A stretch of DNA of 22,423 nucleotides. Source: an uncultured Collinsella sp. Its GTDB lineage: Bacteria > Actinomycetota > Coriobacteriia > Coriobacteriales > Coriobacteriaceae. This document shows positions 1 through 7,559 of the stretch, piece after piece (within the stretch, counting starts at the first letter, position 1; each line of letters begins with the position of its first letter). The DNA lies in the NCBI GenBank assembly GCA_958453935.1, contig CAUDZT010000037.1:1-22423 (forward strand). The letters are read 5' to 3'. The notes beneath the pieces are model-generated. The model did no database searches and was not told where the DNA came from. It saw only the letters and a program-made list of their open reading frames with translations. The position numbers and the translations under genes are program-made.

Positions 1-161
1 TTACCGCCGAAAGTGCCACCTATAAGCAGGCCATGACCGCCTATTACACCGCCTACCAGCAGTATTCCTCGCAGGCCTCAAGCGCTAGCTCCAAGTGGAC
101 CGAGTATGCTAACGGCCTCTATGCCAAGGCCAACATCAGCATCTACGGCCTGTTTGCGTAA
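1..161 (+). CDS. C-terminal end of an unrecognised protein (5' truncated)
   Basis: The frame is open from base 3 to a TAA at 159-161 and encodes the last 52 residues of a protein whose start lies outside the window. The tail is rich in Tyr, Ala, Ser and Gln, for example YYTAYQQYSSQASSASSKW, and ends in IYGLFA. I do not recognise the family. The composition could suit a surface or secreted protein, but there is no anchor motif. It is followed 43 bases later by a strong terminator, which supports a real gene end here. Confidence 0.6.
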   Translation, partial: TAESATYKQAMTAYYTAYQQYSSQASSASSKWTEYANGLYAKANISIYGLFA

Positions 162-204
162 GATCTGTCTGCACTACTGCGCGCTAACCGATCTACCTGA
201 TTAA

Positions 205-240
205 GCCCGCTAGAACGACAAAGTTCTAGCGGGCATTTTG
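205..240 (+). terminator. Rho-independent terminator after the first gene
   Basis: A perfect 12-bp stem (205-216 with 223-234) closes a 6-base loop and is followed by ATTTTGTT. It ends the transcript of the truncated first gene and insulates the PTS operon downstream. Confidence 0.85.
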
Positions 241-663
241 TTACCGAAACCACTAGGATAGGACTTGCGCCCGTGCAAGTGCTTCATCGGGTATCCTCAA
301 TTCATCCTGGAAAACGGCCGTAAACGATTGCAAATAACCGGTGAACGGTCAAAAACTACCGTTCACCGATAATTTCTAAACTGGTTCTAACTGGTATTAA
401 GTCAAAAAGACCAATTCACAAATCTTCACAATGACCTGCATTTTTTCTACACGCCATTTTTAGCCACCCTGCGTTGTTTAGACACGAAGAAAAGTTCCGA
501 TCTTTGGCCAAGGCATTTCAAAACGATTACAAAACCGCAGGTAGAAGTGTTAACGATCGGTAAACGGTCGATTTTTCGCCGTGAACGGCGCAAAAACGTT
601 TTACTGTGTGAATCAGCGAAAGCGACCTCTTCTGTGGTGATATAGTGACAACAACACGTCACG
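241..663. other. Long regulatory intergenic region before the PTS operon
   Basis: No convincing gene is seen; the open frames here lack ribosome sites and a coding look. The stretch is AT-richer than its surroundings. It holds several GTGAACGG-like motifs (338-349, 358-368, 558-569, 579-588) and two tandem 10-base units, CTGGTTCTAA and CTGGTATTAA (381-400). It also holds a 17-base string (529-545) that recurs at 13032-13048. TATAGT at 641-646 is a possible -10 box without a good -35. The density of motifs suggests a complex promoter. Confidence 0.5.
338..368. promoter_or_regulatory. Inverted repeat GGTGAACGGT / ACCGTTCACC
   Basis: A perfect 10-bp inverted repeat (340-349 and 358-367) is separated by 8 bases. 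Related copies lie at 579-588 (CCGTGAACGG), 21126-21136, 22315-22324 (CCGTTCACGG) and 22336-22345. It looks like a protein-binding site. The regulator is not identified from this window. Confidence 0.5.
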
Positions 664-692
664 TGGTTACTACCAGTTGAGAAACCACTGGT
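664..692. promoter_or_regulatory. Putative GntR/HutC operator upstream of the PTS operon
   Basis: TGGTTACTACCAG (664-676) has TGGT-N4-ACCA dyad symmetry, the shape known for HutC-type GntR operators. The identical 13-mer occurs at 4957-4969 before agaS. Here a further ACTGGT at 687-692 pairs with ACCAGT at 672-677, so the site may be extended. The GntR gene at 4185 is the natural candidate to bind it (inference). Confidence 0.65.
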
Positions 693-792
693 CTTCAAAG
701 AACGCTTTCCAAGAAGCTTTAAGGGCACCCGCCCGCTGGCTTCCGAAAACTATCGGACTCAGATCGTACACACCTTCGGAAGGGAAATTTGA

Positions 793-1236
793 ATGGTTGG
801 CTTTATTCTTACCGGTCATGGACAGTTCGCACCCGGCATCGCAAGCGCTATCGCTATGGTCGCTGGTGATCAGCCCGCTTTTACCGTCGTTCCTTTTGAG
901 GGCGACCAGGCTGCTTCCTACGGTGAGGATCTCCGCGCCGCTATTACCGCCATGCGCGAGGAGTGCGATGGCGTGCTCGTCTTTACCGACCTGCTTGGTG
1001 GTACCCCGTTCAACCAGGCAATGATGATTGCCCAGGATGTCGACAACGTCGAGATTCTGACTGGAACTAACCTTCCCATGGTTATTGAGCTTCTGTTCCT
1101 CCGCGGCAACGCCACGCTCGCCGAGCTTGGCGAGCAGGCCGTGACCGTTGGCCAGACGGGCATCACCGCCCAGACGGTCGCTTCCGTCGCTGGTGCCGAG
1201 GATGATGATATCTTCGGCGACGAGGACGGCATCTAA
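793..1236 (+). CDS. Mannose-family PTS EIIA subunit (AgaF-like)
   Basis: 147 residues, the usual length of a free EIIA-Man domain. It is a cytoplasmic phosphocarrier that takes phosphate from HPr and hands it to EIIB. The N-terminus MVGFILTGHGQFAPGIASAI carries the phosphorylatable histidine, His9, in the family's TGHG motif. The GGTPFNQA loop and the C-terminal region fit the fold. The ATG is preceded by AAGGG about 8 bases upstream. Its stop overlaps the next ATG by one base (TAATG), so the two genes are translationally coupled. It opens the operon EIIA-yajC-EIIB-EIIC-EIID. The likely substrate is N-acetylgalactosamine or galactosamine, judged from agaS and the deacetylase downstream; subunit sequence alone does not fix the sugar. 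Confidence 0.92.
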   Translation: MVGFILTGHGQFAPGIASAIAMVAGDQPAFTVVPFEGDQAASYGEDLRAAITAMREECDGVLVFTDLLGGTPFNQAMMIAQDVDNVEILTGTNLPMVIELLFLRGNATLAELGEQAVTVGQTGITAQTVASVAGAEDDDIFGDEDGI

Positions 1237-1517
1237 TGGCCGATTTCGGAGCCAGTGTTCTGAGTTCCTCGGTCGCTCTTTTGGGCCTGCTTGTCATCAT
1301 GGGCTTGATTTACACCATCTGGTCGCAAATCAACATGAAGAAGAAGCAGAAGTACTTCAAGGAGCTGCACACGGAGCTCAAGCCGGGTCAGGAGGTTCTT
1401 TTCGCCGGCGGTATCTACGGAACCGTCAAAGGCATCGAAGGCGAAAAGGTCCAGATCAAAGTCCGATCCGGTGCCGTCGTAGATGTTTCGCGTTACGCGA
1501 TTCAGGAGATTAAGTAA
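1236..1517 (+). CDS. yajC: YajC-family small membrane protein inside the PTS operon
   Basis: 93 residues with one N-terminal membrane segment (about residues 9-29). A basic cluster follows (NMKKKQKYFKEL), then the soluble part GQEVLFAGGIYGTVKGIEGEKVQIKV, the signature of the YajC family. YajC is normally an accessory of the SecDF-YajC translocase, but no secD or secF is nearby. It is start-stop coupled to the EIIA gene (one-base overlap) and lies 36 bases before EIIB, so it is an operon member. I recall similar small YajC-like genes in some streptococcal mannose-family PTS operons. That suggests a PTS-dedicated paralogue, perhaps helping membrane insertion or stability of EIIC/EIID; this role is inference. 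Confidence 0.85.
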   Translation: MADFGASVLSSSVALLGLLVIMGLIYTIWSQINMKKKQKYFKELHTELKPGQEVLFAGGIYGTVKGIEGEKVQIKVRSGAVVDVSRYAIQEIK

Positions 1518-1553
1518 CTGTCGTCAGCAATCAACGAAAGGAAGCTGATCAAC

Positions 1554-2036
1554 ATGGCAGAACCCAACATTCTTCTTACCCGCATCGATAACCGACTGGT
1601 TCATGGTCAGGTCGCGACCCAGTGGAACTCCACCTTGGGCTCCAACCTCATCCTCGTCGCCAACGACGACGTGTCGACCAACACCATGCGTCAGAACCTC
1701 ATGAAGATGGCCGCTCCCACCGGCGTCGCTACGCGTTTCTTCTCCCTGCAGAAGACCATCGACGTCATCGGCAAGGCGAGCCCGCGCCAGAAGATCTTCA
1801 TCGTGGCCGAAACACCGGAAGACGTGCTTACGCTCGTCAAGGGCGGTGTGCCTATAAAGAAGGTAAACATCGGCAACATGCACATGTCGGAAGGAAAGCG
1901 CCAAGTCGCCACCTCCGTCGCAGTTAACGACGAGGATGTCGCTGCGTTTAAAGAGCTGCAGGAATTGGGGGTGGAGTTGGAGATCAGGCGCGTTCCGAGC
2001 ACGCCTGTTGAGGACACGAGCAAGCTCTTCTCGTAA
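1554..2036 (+). CDS. Mannose/sorbose-family PTS EIIB subunit (AgaV-like)
   Basis: 160 residues, the normal length for a free EIIB of the mannose/fructose/sorbose family. The N-terminal motif RIDNRLVHGQV contains the active-site histidine, His17, which accepts phosphate from EIIA and passes it to the sugar. The central segment ends in LVKGGVPIKKVNIGNMHM, typical of the family and close to N-acetylgalactosamine EIIB proteins. The start follows AAAGGAAG. A gapless paralogue of the same length but with Tyr at position 17 lies at 12421. The protein is cytoplasmic and works with the EIIC/EIID pair directly downstream. Confidence 0.93.
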   Translation: MAEPNILLTRIDNRLVHGQVATQWNSTLGSNLILVANDDVSTNTMRQNLMKMAAPTGVATRFFSLQKTIDVIGKASPRQKIFIVAETPEDVLTLVKGGVPIKKVNIGNMHMSEGKRQVATSVAVNDEDVAAFKELQELGVELEIRRVPSTPVEDTSKLFS

Positions 2037-2052
2037 TCCTCGTGATCCACGT

Positions 2053-2102
2053 TGTCAGGAGTGAAACCCTGACATTCTGTACGTGAAATCCAAAGTGCGT
2101 AC
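2053..2102 (+). other. Intercistronic hairpins between EIIB and EIIC
   Basis: The 90-base gap holds two small dyads: TGTCAGG/CCTGACA (2053-2059 with 2068-2074) and GTACG/CGTAC (2079-2083 with 2098-2102). Neither has a T-run, so they are not terminators. They may protect or process the mRNA and so set the ratio of soluble to membrane subunits (inference). Confidence 0.4.
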
Positions 2103-2126
2103 ATACATTTTGAAAGGAGGAGCAAG

Positions 2127-2927
2127 ATGGAATACACGATCTTCCAGGTCGCTCTGGTCTTCATCGTCACGTTCGTCGCGGCAATCGACCAGTTTAACTT
2201 CCTCGAGTCTCTCTATCAGCCCATCGTCACCGGCGCCGTCATCGGTCTTATCCTTGGCGACCTCAACACCGGTCTTCTCGTGGGTGGTACTTATCAGCTC
2301 ATGACGATCGGCAACATGCCGATCGGAGGTGCTCAGCCGCCTAACGCTGTTATCGGCGGCATCATGGCAGCCATTCTCGCTATCGCTACGGGCCTTGAGC
2401 CCAACGCGGCAGTCGGTCTTGCCATTCCGTTCGCTCTGCTTGGTCAGCTCGGCGTTACCCTGGTCTTCACGCTTATGTCGCCCCTCATGTCCTCCGCGGA
2501 CAACATGGCTCATAACGCTGACACCAAGGGCATCGAGCGTCTGAACTACTTCGCCATGGCTTTGCTCGGCCTGATCTTCGCTGTCGTCGTCACCCTGTTC
2601 TTCATCGCTGGCGCTACCATCGGTCAGACCATCGCTTCCGCCATCCCGACTTGGCTGCAGACCGGTCTCTCCGCTGCAGGCGGCATGATGCGCTTCGTCG
2701 GCTTCGCCGTCCTGCTCAAGGTTATGATGAACCGCGATATGTGGGGCTTCTTCCTCATGGGCTTTGGCCTCGCGCTCATCACCGTTGCCAACGATTCTCT
2801 GGCAACCCCTGCCCTGCTCATCCTCGCTCTCATCGGCTTCGGCATCGCTTTCTGGGACTTCCAGCAGCAGACCGAGCTGAAGGGTGCAGCTGTTTCTGAC
2901 GGAGGTGACTTCGAAGATGGCATCTAA
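2127..2927 (+). CDS. Mannose-family PTS EIIC membrane subunit (AgaW-like)
   Basis: 266 residues, typical for EIIC of the mannose/sorbose family. It is an integral membrane subunit with many hydrophobic segments. It includes the family features AIDQFNFLESLYQPIVTG near the N-terminus and LNTGLLVGGTYQLMTIGNMP followed by GGAQPPNAVIGG. With EIID it forms the sugar-translocating channel. A very strong ribosome site, AAAGGAGG, lies just before the ATG. The end overlaps the EIID start by 11 bases. The substrate is inferred from context to be GalNAc or galactosamine. Confidence 0.93.
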   Translation: MEYTIFQVALVFIVTFVAAIDQFNFLESLYQPIVTGAVIGLILGDLNTGLLVGGTYQLMTIGNMPIGGAQPPNAVIGGIMAAILAIATGLEPNAAVGLAIPFALLGQLGVTLVFTLMSPLMSSADNMAHNADTKGIERLNYFAMALLGLIFAVVVTLFFIAGATIGQTIASAIPTWLQTGLSAAGGMMRFVGFAVLLKVMMNRDMWGFFLMGFGLALITVANDSLATPALLILALIGFGIAFWDFQQQTELKGAAVSDGGDFEDGI

Positions 2928-3999
2928 TGAGTATGTGATCCCGGAGCACTACGAGGATCTCACTCCTGCTCCGCAGCTCGACCAGAAGACCCTCAACAAG
3001 ATGGCTTGGCGCTCCTGCTTCCTGCAGGCATCGTTCAACTACGAGCGCATGCAGGCCGCTGGCTGGCTTTACTCCATCATCCCCGGTCTGGAGAAGATCC
3101 ACACCAACAAGAACGACCTCGCGGCTTCCATGAGCCACAACCTGGAGTTCTTCAACACCCATCCGTTCCTTGTCACCTTTGTTATGGGCATCGTGCTTTC
3201 GCTCGAGCAGAACAAGGTTGACATCCCCACGATCCGCGCCGTCCGCGTCGCCGCAATGGGCCCGCTCGGTGGTATCGGTGACGCCCTGTTCTGGCTGACG
3301 CTTGTGCCTATCACGGCCGGCATCACCTCCAACATGGCCATCAACGGCAATGCCGCTGCGCCGATCATCTTCCTGGTGATCTTCAACGTCGTCCAGTTCG
3401 CTCTGCGCTTCTGGCTCATGAACTGGTCCTACAAGCTTGGCACCAGCGCTATTGACGCTCTGACCGCCAACATGCAGGCCTTCACGCGTGCCGCTTCCAT
3501 CATGGGCGTCTTCGTCGTCGGTTGCCTGGTCGTCACCATGGGTGGCACCCAGATCAACCTCCAGATCCCCAACGGCACCACCCGTGGCCTCTCCGCTACT
3601 ACCGTGATCGTCTCCGAGAAGGAGGCCGAGAACTTCACCGGTATGGAGGGCATCGATACCGAGACCGCTGAGGCCGGTACCATCGCCATGACCGATGAGG
3701 ACGGCAACGCCCTCACCGCTTCCGATGCCGACGGCAACGCTGTCGAGTGCGGCGTCACCGATCTGGGCAACGGCATGGAGTCCGTTACCTACGGTACCGT
3801 CACCGAGGATCCGGTCAACTTCTCTGTTGCCGACACCCTCAACACCATCGTCCCGAAGCTCGTCCCGCTTATGCTTACGCTGCTGCTTTACTACATGTTC
3901 GCTAAGCACAGCTGGACCCCGACCAAGGGCATTCTGCTGCTCTTCGTCCTGGGCATCCTGGGCGCTGGCCCGCTTGGTCTCTGGCCGAGCATCTGGTAA
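2917..3999 (+). CDS. Mannose-family PTS EIID membrane subunit with an enlarged loop (AgaE-like)
   Basis: 360 residues when started at ATG 2917. This start is chosen because GGAGGTGA lies 8 bases upstream; an in-frame ATG at 2884 lies deep within EIIC and has no such site. Family features are present: WRSCFLQASFNYERMQ near the N-terminus, MGPLGGIGDALFW at about 114-126, and C-terminal hydrophobic helices ending in LGLWPSIW. EIID proteins are usually about 270-300 residues. The excess sits between the helix ending VVTMGG (210) and NFSVADTLNTIVPKLVP (301-317). That segment is hydrophilic, acidic, and contains DEDGNALTASDADGNA, a near duplication of a DGNA unit. It replaces a loop of roughly 35 residues in classic EIID. 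No frameshift is seen. Confidence 0.92.
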   Translation: MASNEYVIPEHYEDLTPAPQLDQKTLNKMAWRSCFLQASFNYERMQAAGWLYSIIPGLEKIHTNKNDLAASMSHNLEFFNTHPFLVTFVMGIVLSLEQNKVDIPTIRAVRVAAMGPLGGIGDALFWLTLVPITAGITSNMAINGNAAAPIIFLVIFNVVQFALRFWLMNWSYKLGTSAIDALTANMQAFTRAASIMGVFVVGCLVVTMGGTQINLQIPNGTTRGLSATTVIVSEKEAENFTGMEGIDTETAEAGTIAMTDEDGNALTASDADGNAVECGVTDLGNGMESVTYGTVTEDPVNFSVADTLNTIVPKLVPLMLTLLLYYMFAKHSWTPTKGILLLFVLGILGAGPLGLWPSIW

Positions 4000-4065
4000 G
4001 GCTCTAGCTTGAGGGGTGTGTCCCTACGCGGCTCACACCCCGACCCCTTAAGCCATGTGTATGTT

Positions 4066-4105
4066 AAAAGCCGCGTGCTCGAAAGAGCGCGCGGCTTTTG
4101 TTTTC
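4066..4105 (+). terminator. Terminator of the PTS operon
   Basis: A 15-bp stem with one G-U pair (4066-4080 with 4085-4099) closes a GAAA tetraloop and is followed by GTTTTC. The preceding dyad GGGGTGTG/CACACCCC (about 4013-4041) may add to it. Confidence 0.8.
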
Positions 4106-4146
4106 TTGATGATTCGGGTGTGGCAGACAGATAATGCTTAACACCC
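4106..4146 (+). promoter_or_regulatory. Candidate promoter of the GntR gene
   Basis: TTGATG (4106-4111) and GATAAT (4130-4135) are spaced by 18 bases. GGGTGT (4116-4121) and ACACCC (4141-4146) form a dyad across the -10 box and might be an operator. The dyad differs from the TGGT-N4-ACCA site, so autoregulation is not implied. Confidence 0.35.
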
Positions 4147-4184
4147 TAGGTAGTTAGCCGAATTCGAGCAAAAGGGAGGATAGG

Positions 4185-4916
4185 ATGGCGATCGGAGCGC
4201 GTAAGCAACCGCTGTACGATCAGCTGGTCGATATTCTGACCGAAAAGATTGACCATGAATATCGCGCCGGTGACATGATTCCTTCCGAGCGCGAACTTTC
4301 GGAGCGCTATGGTCTCTCGCGCACTACGGTACGCCTGGCTCTGCAGGAACTGGAGCGTTTAGGACTGGTGGTTCGGCAGCACGGTCGCGGTACCTTTGTG
4401 ACCGACCGTTCGGCAAAGGCAACCAATCTTATGCAGTCCTACAGCTTTACCGAGCAGATGCGCGCGATGGGTCGTGACCCCGAGACCACGATTCTCGAGT
4501 TTTGCGAGATGGAGGCCGATAAGAATCTGGCCGAGCATATGGGATTGCGTATCGGTGATCGCATTTTTAAGCTCAAGCGCCTTCGTTCTGCCGACAACAT
4601 GCCCATGATGGTCGAACGCAGCTATCTACCGGTTCGTCAATTTCTGTCCCTAAAGCGACCGCTCTTGGAGCGTAAACCGCTCTACGATGTGATTGAGCAA
4701 GATTTCCAACAAAAAATACGTGTGGCCGAAGAGGAGTTCTATGCGAGCATAGCCCGTCCCACCGATGCCCACCTTTTGGAAATTGTCGAGGGCTCGCCTG
4801 TGCTCGATTTGGTTAGGACTACGTATAACGAGTCAAACGAGGTTGTGGAGTATACGCTCTCGGTTGCTCGTGCCGATCAGTTTAAATACAAGGTTTACCA
4901 CCAGCGTAGCGACTAG
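4185..4916 (+). CDS. GntR/HutC-family transcriptional regulator (AgaR/NagR type)
   Basis: 243 residues. The N-terminal winged helix-turn-helix (about 10-73) has the GntR signature PSERELSERYGLSRTTVRLA and the wing HGRGTFV. A UTRA ligand-binding domain fills about 94-240. HutC-type members such as NagR bind phosphorylated amino sugars and release DNA. The start follows GGGAGGAT. Its place between the PTS genes and agaS, and the shared TGGTTACTACCAG site before both, suggest that it represses this regulon and responds to an amino-sugar phosphate such as GalN6P or GalNAc6P (inference). Confidence 0.9.
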   Translation: MAIGARKQPLYDQLVDILTEKIDHEYRAGDMIPSERELSERYGLSRTTVRLALQELERLGLVVRQHGRGTFVTDRSAKATNLMQSYSFTEQMRAMGRDPETTILEFCEMEADKNLAEHMGLRIGDRIFKLKRLRSADNMPMMVERSYLPVRQFLSLKRPLLERKPLYDVIEQDFQQKIRVAEEEFYASIARPTDAHLLEIVEGSPVLDLVRTTYNESNEVVEYTLSVARADQFKYKVYHQRSD

Positions 4917-4956
4917 TGTTGGCATCGTTTCCATATGATGATTCTTTGTATTTAAC

Positions 4957-4991
4957 TGGTTACTACCAGATAACCAACCGAAGTGTATAAT
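4957..4991 (+). promoter_or_regulatory. agaS promoter with overlapping GntR operator
   Basis: TGGTTACTACCAG at 4957-4969 is identical to the site at 664-676. A consensus -10 box, TATAAT, lies at 4986-4991, so the operator would cover the -35 region. There is no good -35 hexamer at 17 bases. The layout fits repression by exclusion of RNA polymerase. Confidence 0.6.
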
Positions 4992-5030
4992 TGCACGTCA
5001 GAGGATTACTTCTAGAGAGAGGTATTAGAA

Positions 5031-6197
5031 ATGTTCGAGAAGAGTGTCGAGGAGCTCACCGAGCTCGGCGCCCAGATCACCACGGCCGAGATTGCTCAGC
5101 AGCCCGAGCTTTGGCGTGATACGCTCAACATCTATCGCGAGAACAAGGAGGCCATCGAGGCCTTCCTGGCCGAGGCTCGTGCTATGGGCGAGGGCCGTCT
5201 GTCCGTTGTCTTCACCGGTGCCGGTACGTCCGACTACGTTGGCGATACCTGCGCCCCGTACCTGCGTCACGCTGGCAACACTGATCTCTACGACTTTAAG
5301 CCCATCGCCACGACAGACATCGTGAGCGCTCCGCGCGATTTCCTGCGCGCCGAGGATCCCACGCTCGTGGTTTCCTTTGCCCGCTCTGGCAACAGCCCCG
5401 AGAGCCTTGCCGCCGTTGCCGTTGCCAAGGAGCTCGTTCACAACGTCAAGTTCCTCAACATCACCTGCGCTCCCGAGGGCAAGCTCGCCGTTGAGTCTGC
5501 CGATGATCCCAACGCGCTGACGCTGCTCATTCCGCGCGCCAACGACAAGGGCTTCGCCATGACCGGCTCCTACACCTGCATGACCCTGCTCTCTACTCTC
5601 ATCTTTGACGAGGCTTCCGACGAGCAGAAGGCCGAGTGGGTCGAGACCATCGCCAAGATGGGCGAGGAGGTCATCGCTCGCGAGTCCGAGGTTGCCGACT
5701 ACCTCGCTGGCGACTTCAACCGCGTGACCTACTTGGGCTCCGGCTCCTTTGGCGGCCTTGCTCAGGAGAGCCAGCTCAAGATCCTCGAGCTCGCTCACGG
5801 TCTGGTTGCTACTTCCTACGACACCTCCATGGGCTATCGTCACGGACCTAAGTCTTTCATCGACGATAAGACGCTCGTCTTCGTATTCGTCAACAACGAC
5901 GCCTACACCCGTCAGTACGACATCGACATCCTCAACGAGATCGGTGGCGACGATATTGCTCAGCGCACCGTTGCCGTTCAGCAGGATGGCGCTACTGTCT
6001 ACGAGGGTGAGTCCTTCACCTTTAAGGGCTATGAGGCACTCCCCGAGGGTTACCTTGCTCTGCCGTTCGTGATGTTTGCCCAGGCAATCAGCCTGCTCAA
6101 CTCCGTGCGCGTGGGCAACACGCCCGATACGCCGAGCCCCACCGGCACGGTCAACCGCGTGGTCAAGGGCGTGACGATTCACCCCTTCACCGCTTAA
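5031..6197 (+). CDS. agaS: AgaS-type SIS-domain deaminase/isomerase
   Basis: 388 residues, the usual AgaS length. It is a cytoplasmic enzyme with two SIS (sugar isomerase) domains. Motifs seen are VVFTGAGTSDYVGD (59-72) and VSFARSGNSPES (114-125), with DTSMGYRHGPKSF in the second half. AgaS proteins convert galactosamine 6-phosphate to tagatose 6-phosphate plus ammonia. The start at 5031 is preceded by AGAGAGG. The gene follows its own operator and promoter and is separated from nagA by a terminator, so nagA expression probably depends on read-through or its own promoter. Its product is the substrate of the LacC-type kinase at 9242. Confidence 0.93.
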   Translation: MFEKSVEELTELGAQITTAEIAQQPELWRDTLNIYRENKEAIEAFLAEARAMGEGRLSVVFTGAGTSDYVGDTCAPYLRHAGNTDLYDFKPIATTDIVSAPRDFLRAEDPTLVVSFARSGNSPESLAAVAVAKELVHNVKFLNITCAPEGKLAVESADDPNALTLLIPRANDKGFAMTGSYTCMTLLSTLIFDEASDEQKAEWVETIAKMGEEVIARESEVADYLAGDFNRVTYLGSGSFGGLAQESQLKILELAHGLVATSYDTSMGYRHGPKSFIDDKTLVFVFVNNDAYTRQYDIDILNEIGGDDIAQRTVAVQQDGATVYEGESFTFKGYEALPEGYLALPFVMFAQAISLLNSVRVGNTPDTPSPTGTVNRVVKGVTIHPFTA

Positions 6198-6215
6198 TCG
6201 CGTCCCCCTGTAAGG

Positions 6216-6257
6216 GCGCCCGTCCGCTCATAACGGCGGGCGGGCGCTTTTTGTTTT
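6216..6257 (+). terminator. Terminator after agaS
   Basis: A GC-rich 12-bp stem with one G-U pair (6216-6227 with 6236-6247) closes an 8-base loop and is followed by TTTTTGTTTT. Confidence 0.85.
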
Positions 6258-6314
6258 ACGTGAGCTGGGTATAAGCATCACCACAGTCAACTGCTTTAGA
6301 AGCAAGGAGTGCAT

Positions 6315-7484
6315 ATGAGCACGTACGCAATTAAGGCTGACAAGTTCTTCTTGCCGGCAGGCCCGCAACTGGGCGGCTATCTTATGGTCGAGGATGGCGT
6401 CTTTGGCGCCTGGCAGGCCGACGAGCCCTCTTGCGAGATTAAGGATTACACGGGATCGTGGATCGCACCGGGTATGGTCGATACCCACATCCATGGCTTC
6501 TACAACCACTCAACTACCGATAACGACCCCGAGGGTATCGATATCAGCTCGACTGAGCTCGCCCGTCGCGGTACCACCAGCTGGCTACCCACGACGTTCA
6601 CCGATGGCGTCGAGCAGATCAAGGACGCCTGCGCCGCCATCGCTCAGGCGGACGAGGGTCGCGGCCCCGACTTCTGCGGTGCTCGCATTCAGGGCATCTA
6701 CCTGGAAGGCCCTTTCTTTACCATGAAGCACGTGGGCGCGCAGAACCCCGCTTATCTGATCGACCCCTCCGAGGAGGTCTTCGATCAGTGGCAGGAGGCT
6801 GCGGGCGGTCGCATCGTTAAGAGCGCCATGGCGGCCGAGCGCGACGGTGCCGCTGCTTATGCGGCTGCTCTGAACGCCAAGGGTGTGGTGACCAGCATCG
6901 GTCACTCCGATGCCACCTACGATGAGTGCATCGCTGCCATCAACGCCGGTGCCAGCTGCTTTACGCATACCTATAACGGCCAGCGCGGGCTGCATCACCG
7001 TGAGCCCGGTGTCGTGGGTGCTGCTATGTCCACGTCCGAGACCTACGCCGAGATCATCTGTGACGGCAAGCACGTAAACCCTGCCGCCATCAAGGCGCTG
7101 CTGCAGGCAAAGGGCTGGCAGCACACGGTACTCATCACCGACTGCCTGGGCTGCGGCGGCATGCCCGAGGGCAGCTACACCAGCGGCGGCATGGACGTCA
7201 TCATGAAGGACAACCTGTGCTGGCTCGCCGATGGCAAGAGCATTGCCGGTTCGGTGCTCACGCTTGCCCAGGGCGTCAAGAACATCGTCGACTGGGGCAT
7301 CGCCAGCGCCGATATCGCCATTCGCATGGCAACCGAGGTGCCGGCACGCTCCGCGCACATCGAGGATAAGTGCGGCAGCATCATGCCGGGTCGCGACGCC
7401 GACTTTGTCGTGTTCGACCATGAGCTCACCCTCGTCGAGACGTATGTTGGCGGCCAGAGCGTCGGCAACGCCTTTACCGAGTAA
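6315..7484 (+). CDS. nagA: N-acetyl-hexosamine-6-phosphate deacetylase (NagA/AgaA)
   Basis: 389 residues from ATG 6315, chosen because AAGGAG lies 5 bases upstream; the in-frame GTG at 6309 overlaps that ribosome site. It is an amidohydrolase that removes acetate from GlcNAc6P or GalNAc6P in the cytoplasm. Metal and catalytic residues are visible: DTHIH (His58, His60), YLEGPFF (Glu131), GHSDAT (His197), FTHTYNG (His218) and ITDCLG (Asp276). Next to agaS and a GntR repressor it is most likely AgaA, acting on GalNAc6P; sequence alone cannot exclude NagA activity. A diverged copy of its last 41 codons remains at 10227-10349. Confidence 0.92.
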   Translation: MSTYAIKADKFFLPAGPQLGGYLMVEDGVFGAWQADEPSCEIKDYTGSWIAPGMVDTHIHGFYNHSTTDNDPEGIDISSTELARRGTTSWLPTTFTDGVEQIKDACAAIAQADEGRGPDFCGARIQGIYLEGPFFTMKHVGAQNPAYLIDPSEEVFDQWQEAAGGRIVKSAMAAERDGAAAYAAALNAKGVVTSIGHSDATYDECIAAINAGASCFTHTYNGQRGLHHREPGVVGAAMSTSETYAEIICDGKHVNPAAIKALLQAKGWQHTVLITDCLGCGGMPEGSYTSGGMDVIMKDNLCWLADGKSIAGSVLTLAQGVKNIVDWGIASADIAIRMATEVPARSAHIEDKCGSIMPGRDADFVVFDHELTLVETYVGGQSVGNAFTE

Positions 7485-7485
7485 C

Positions 7486-7528
7486 GAAAGAAAAAGACGG
7501 CGGGCCCGAATCTGCTCGGACCCGCCGT
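7486..7528 (-). terminator. Terminator of the flavodoxin-like gene (minus strand)
   Basis: A 13-bp dyad (7497-7509 with 7516-7528) is flanked on the left by an A-rich run that reads CTTTTTCTTTCG on the minus strand. The single non-Watson-Crick position is a G-U pair in minus-strand RNA but C-A in plus-strand RNA. That supports minus-strand use; weak use for nagA is possible. Confidence 0.7.
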
Positions 7529-7559
7529 ACGGGTTAAACGCTCAAAAGCACCTTTACAG

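Noticed and set aside
447..728. 93-codon minus-strand open frame in the first intergenic region
   Set aside because: No ribosome site, Cys/Arg-rich translation, and it covers the operator and motif cluster; regulatory DNA is the better reading.
2830..3909. 359-codon open frame on the minus strand
   Set aside because: It lies antisense to the clearly recognisable EIID gene; high-GC codon bias produces long mirror frames, and the translation has no family features.
5025..6182. 385-codon minus-strand open frame
   Set aside because: Mirror frame of agaS, whose SIS motifs and ribosome site establish the plus strand.
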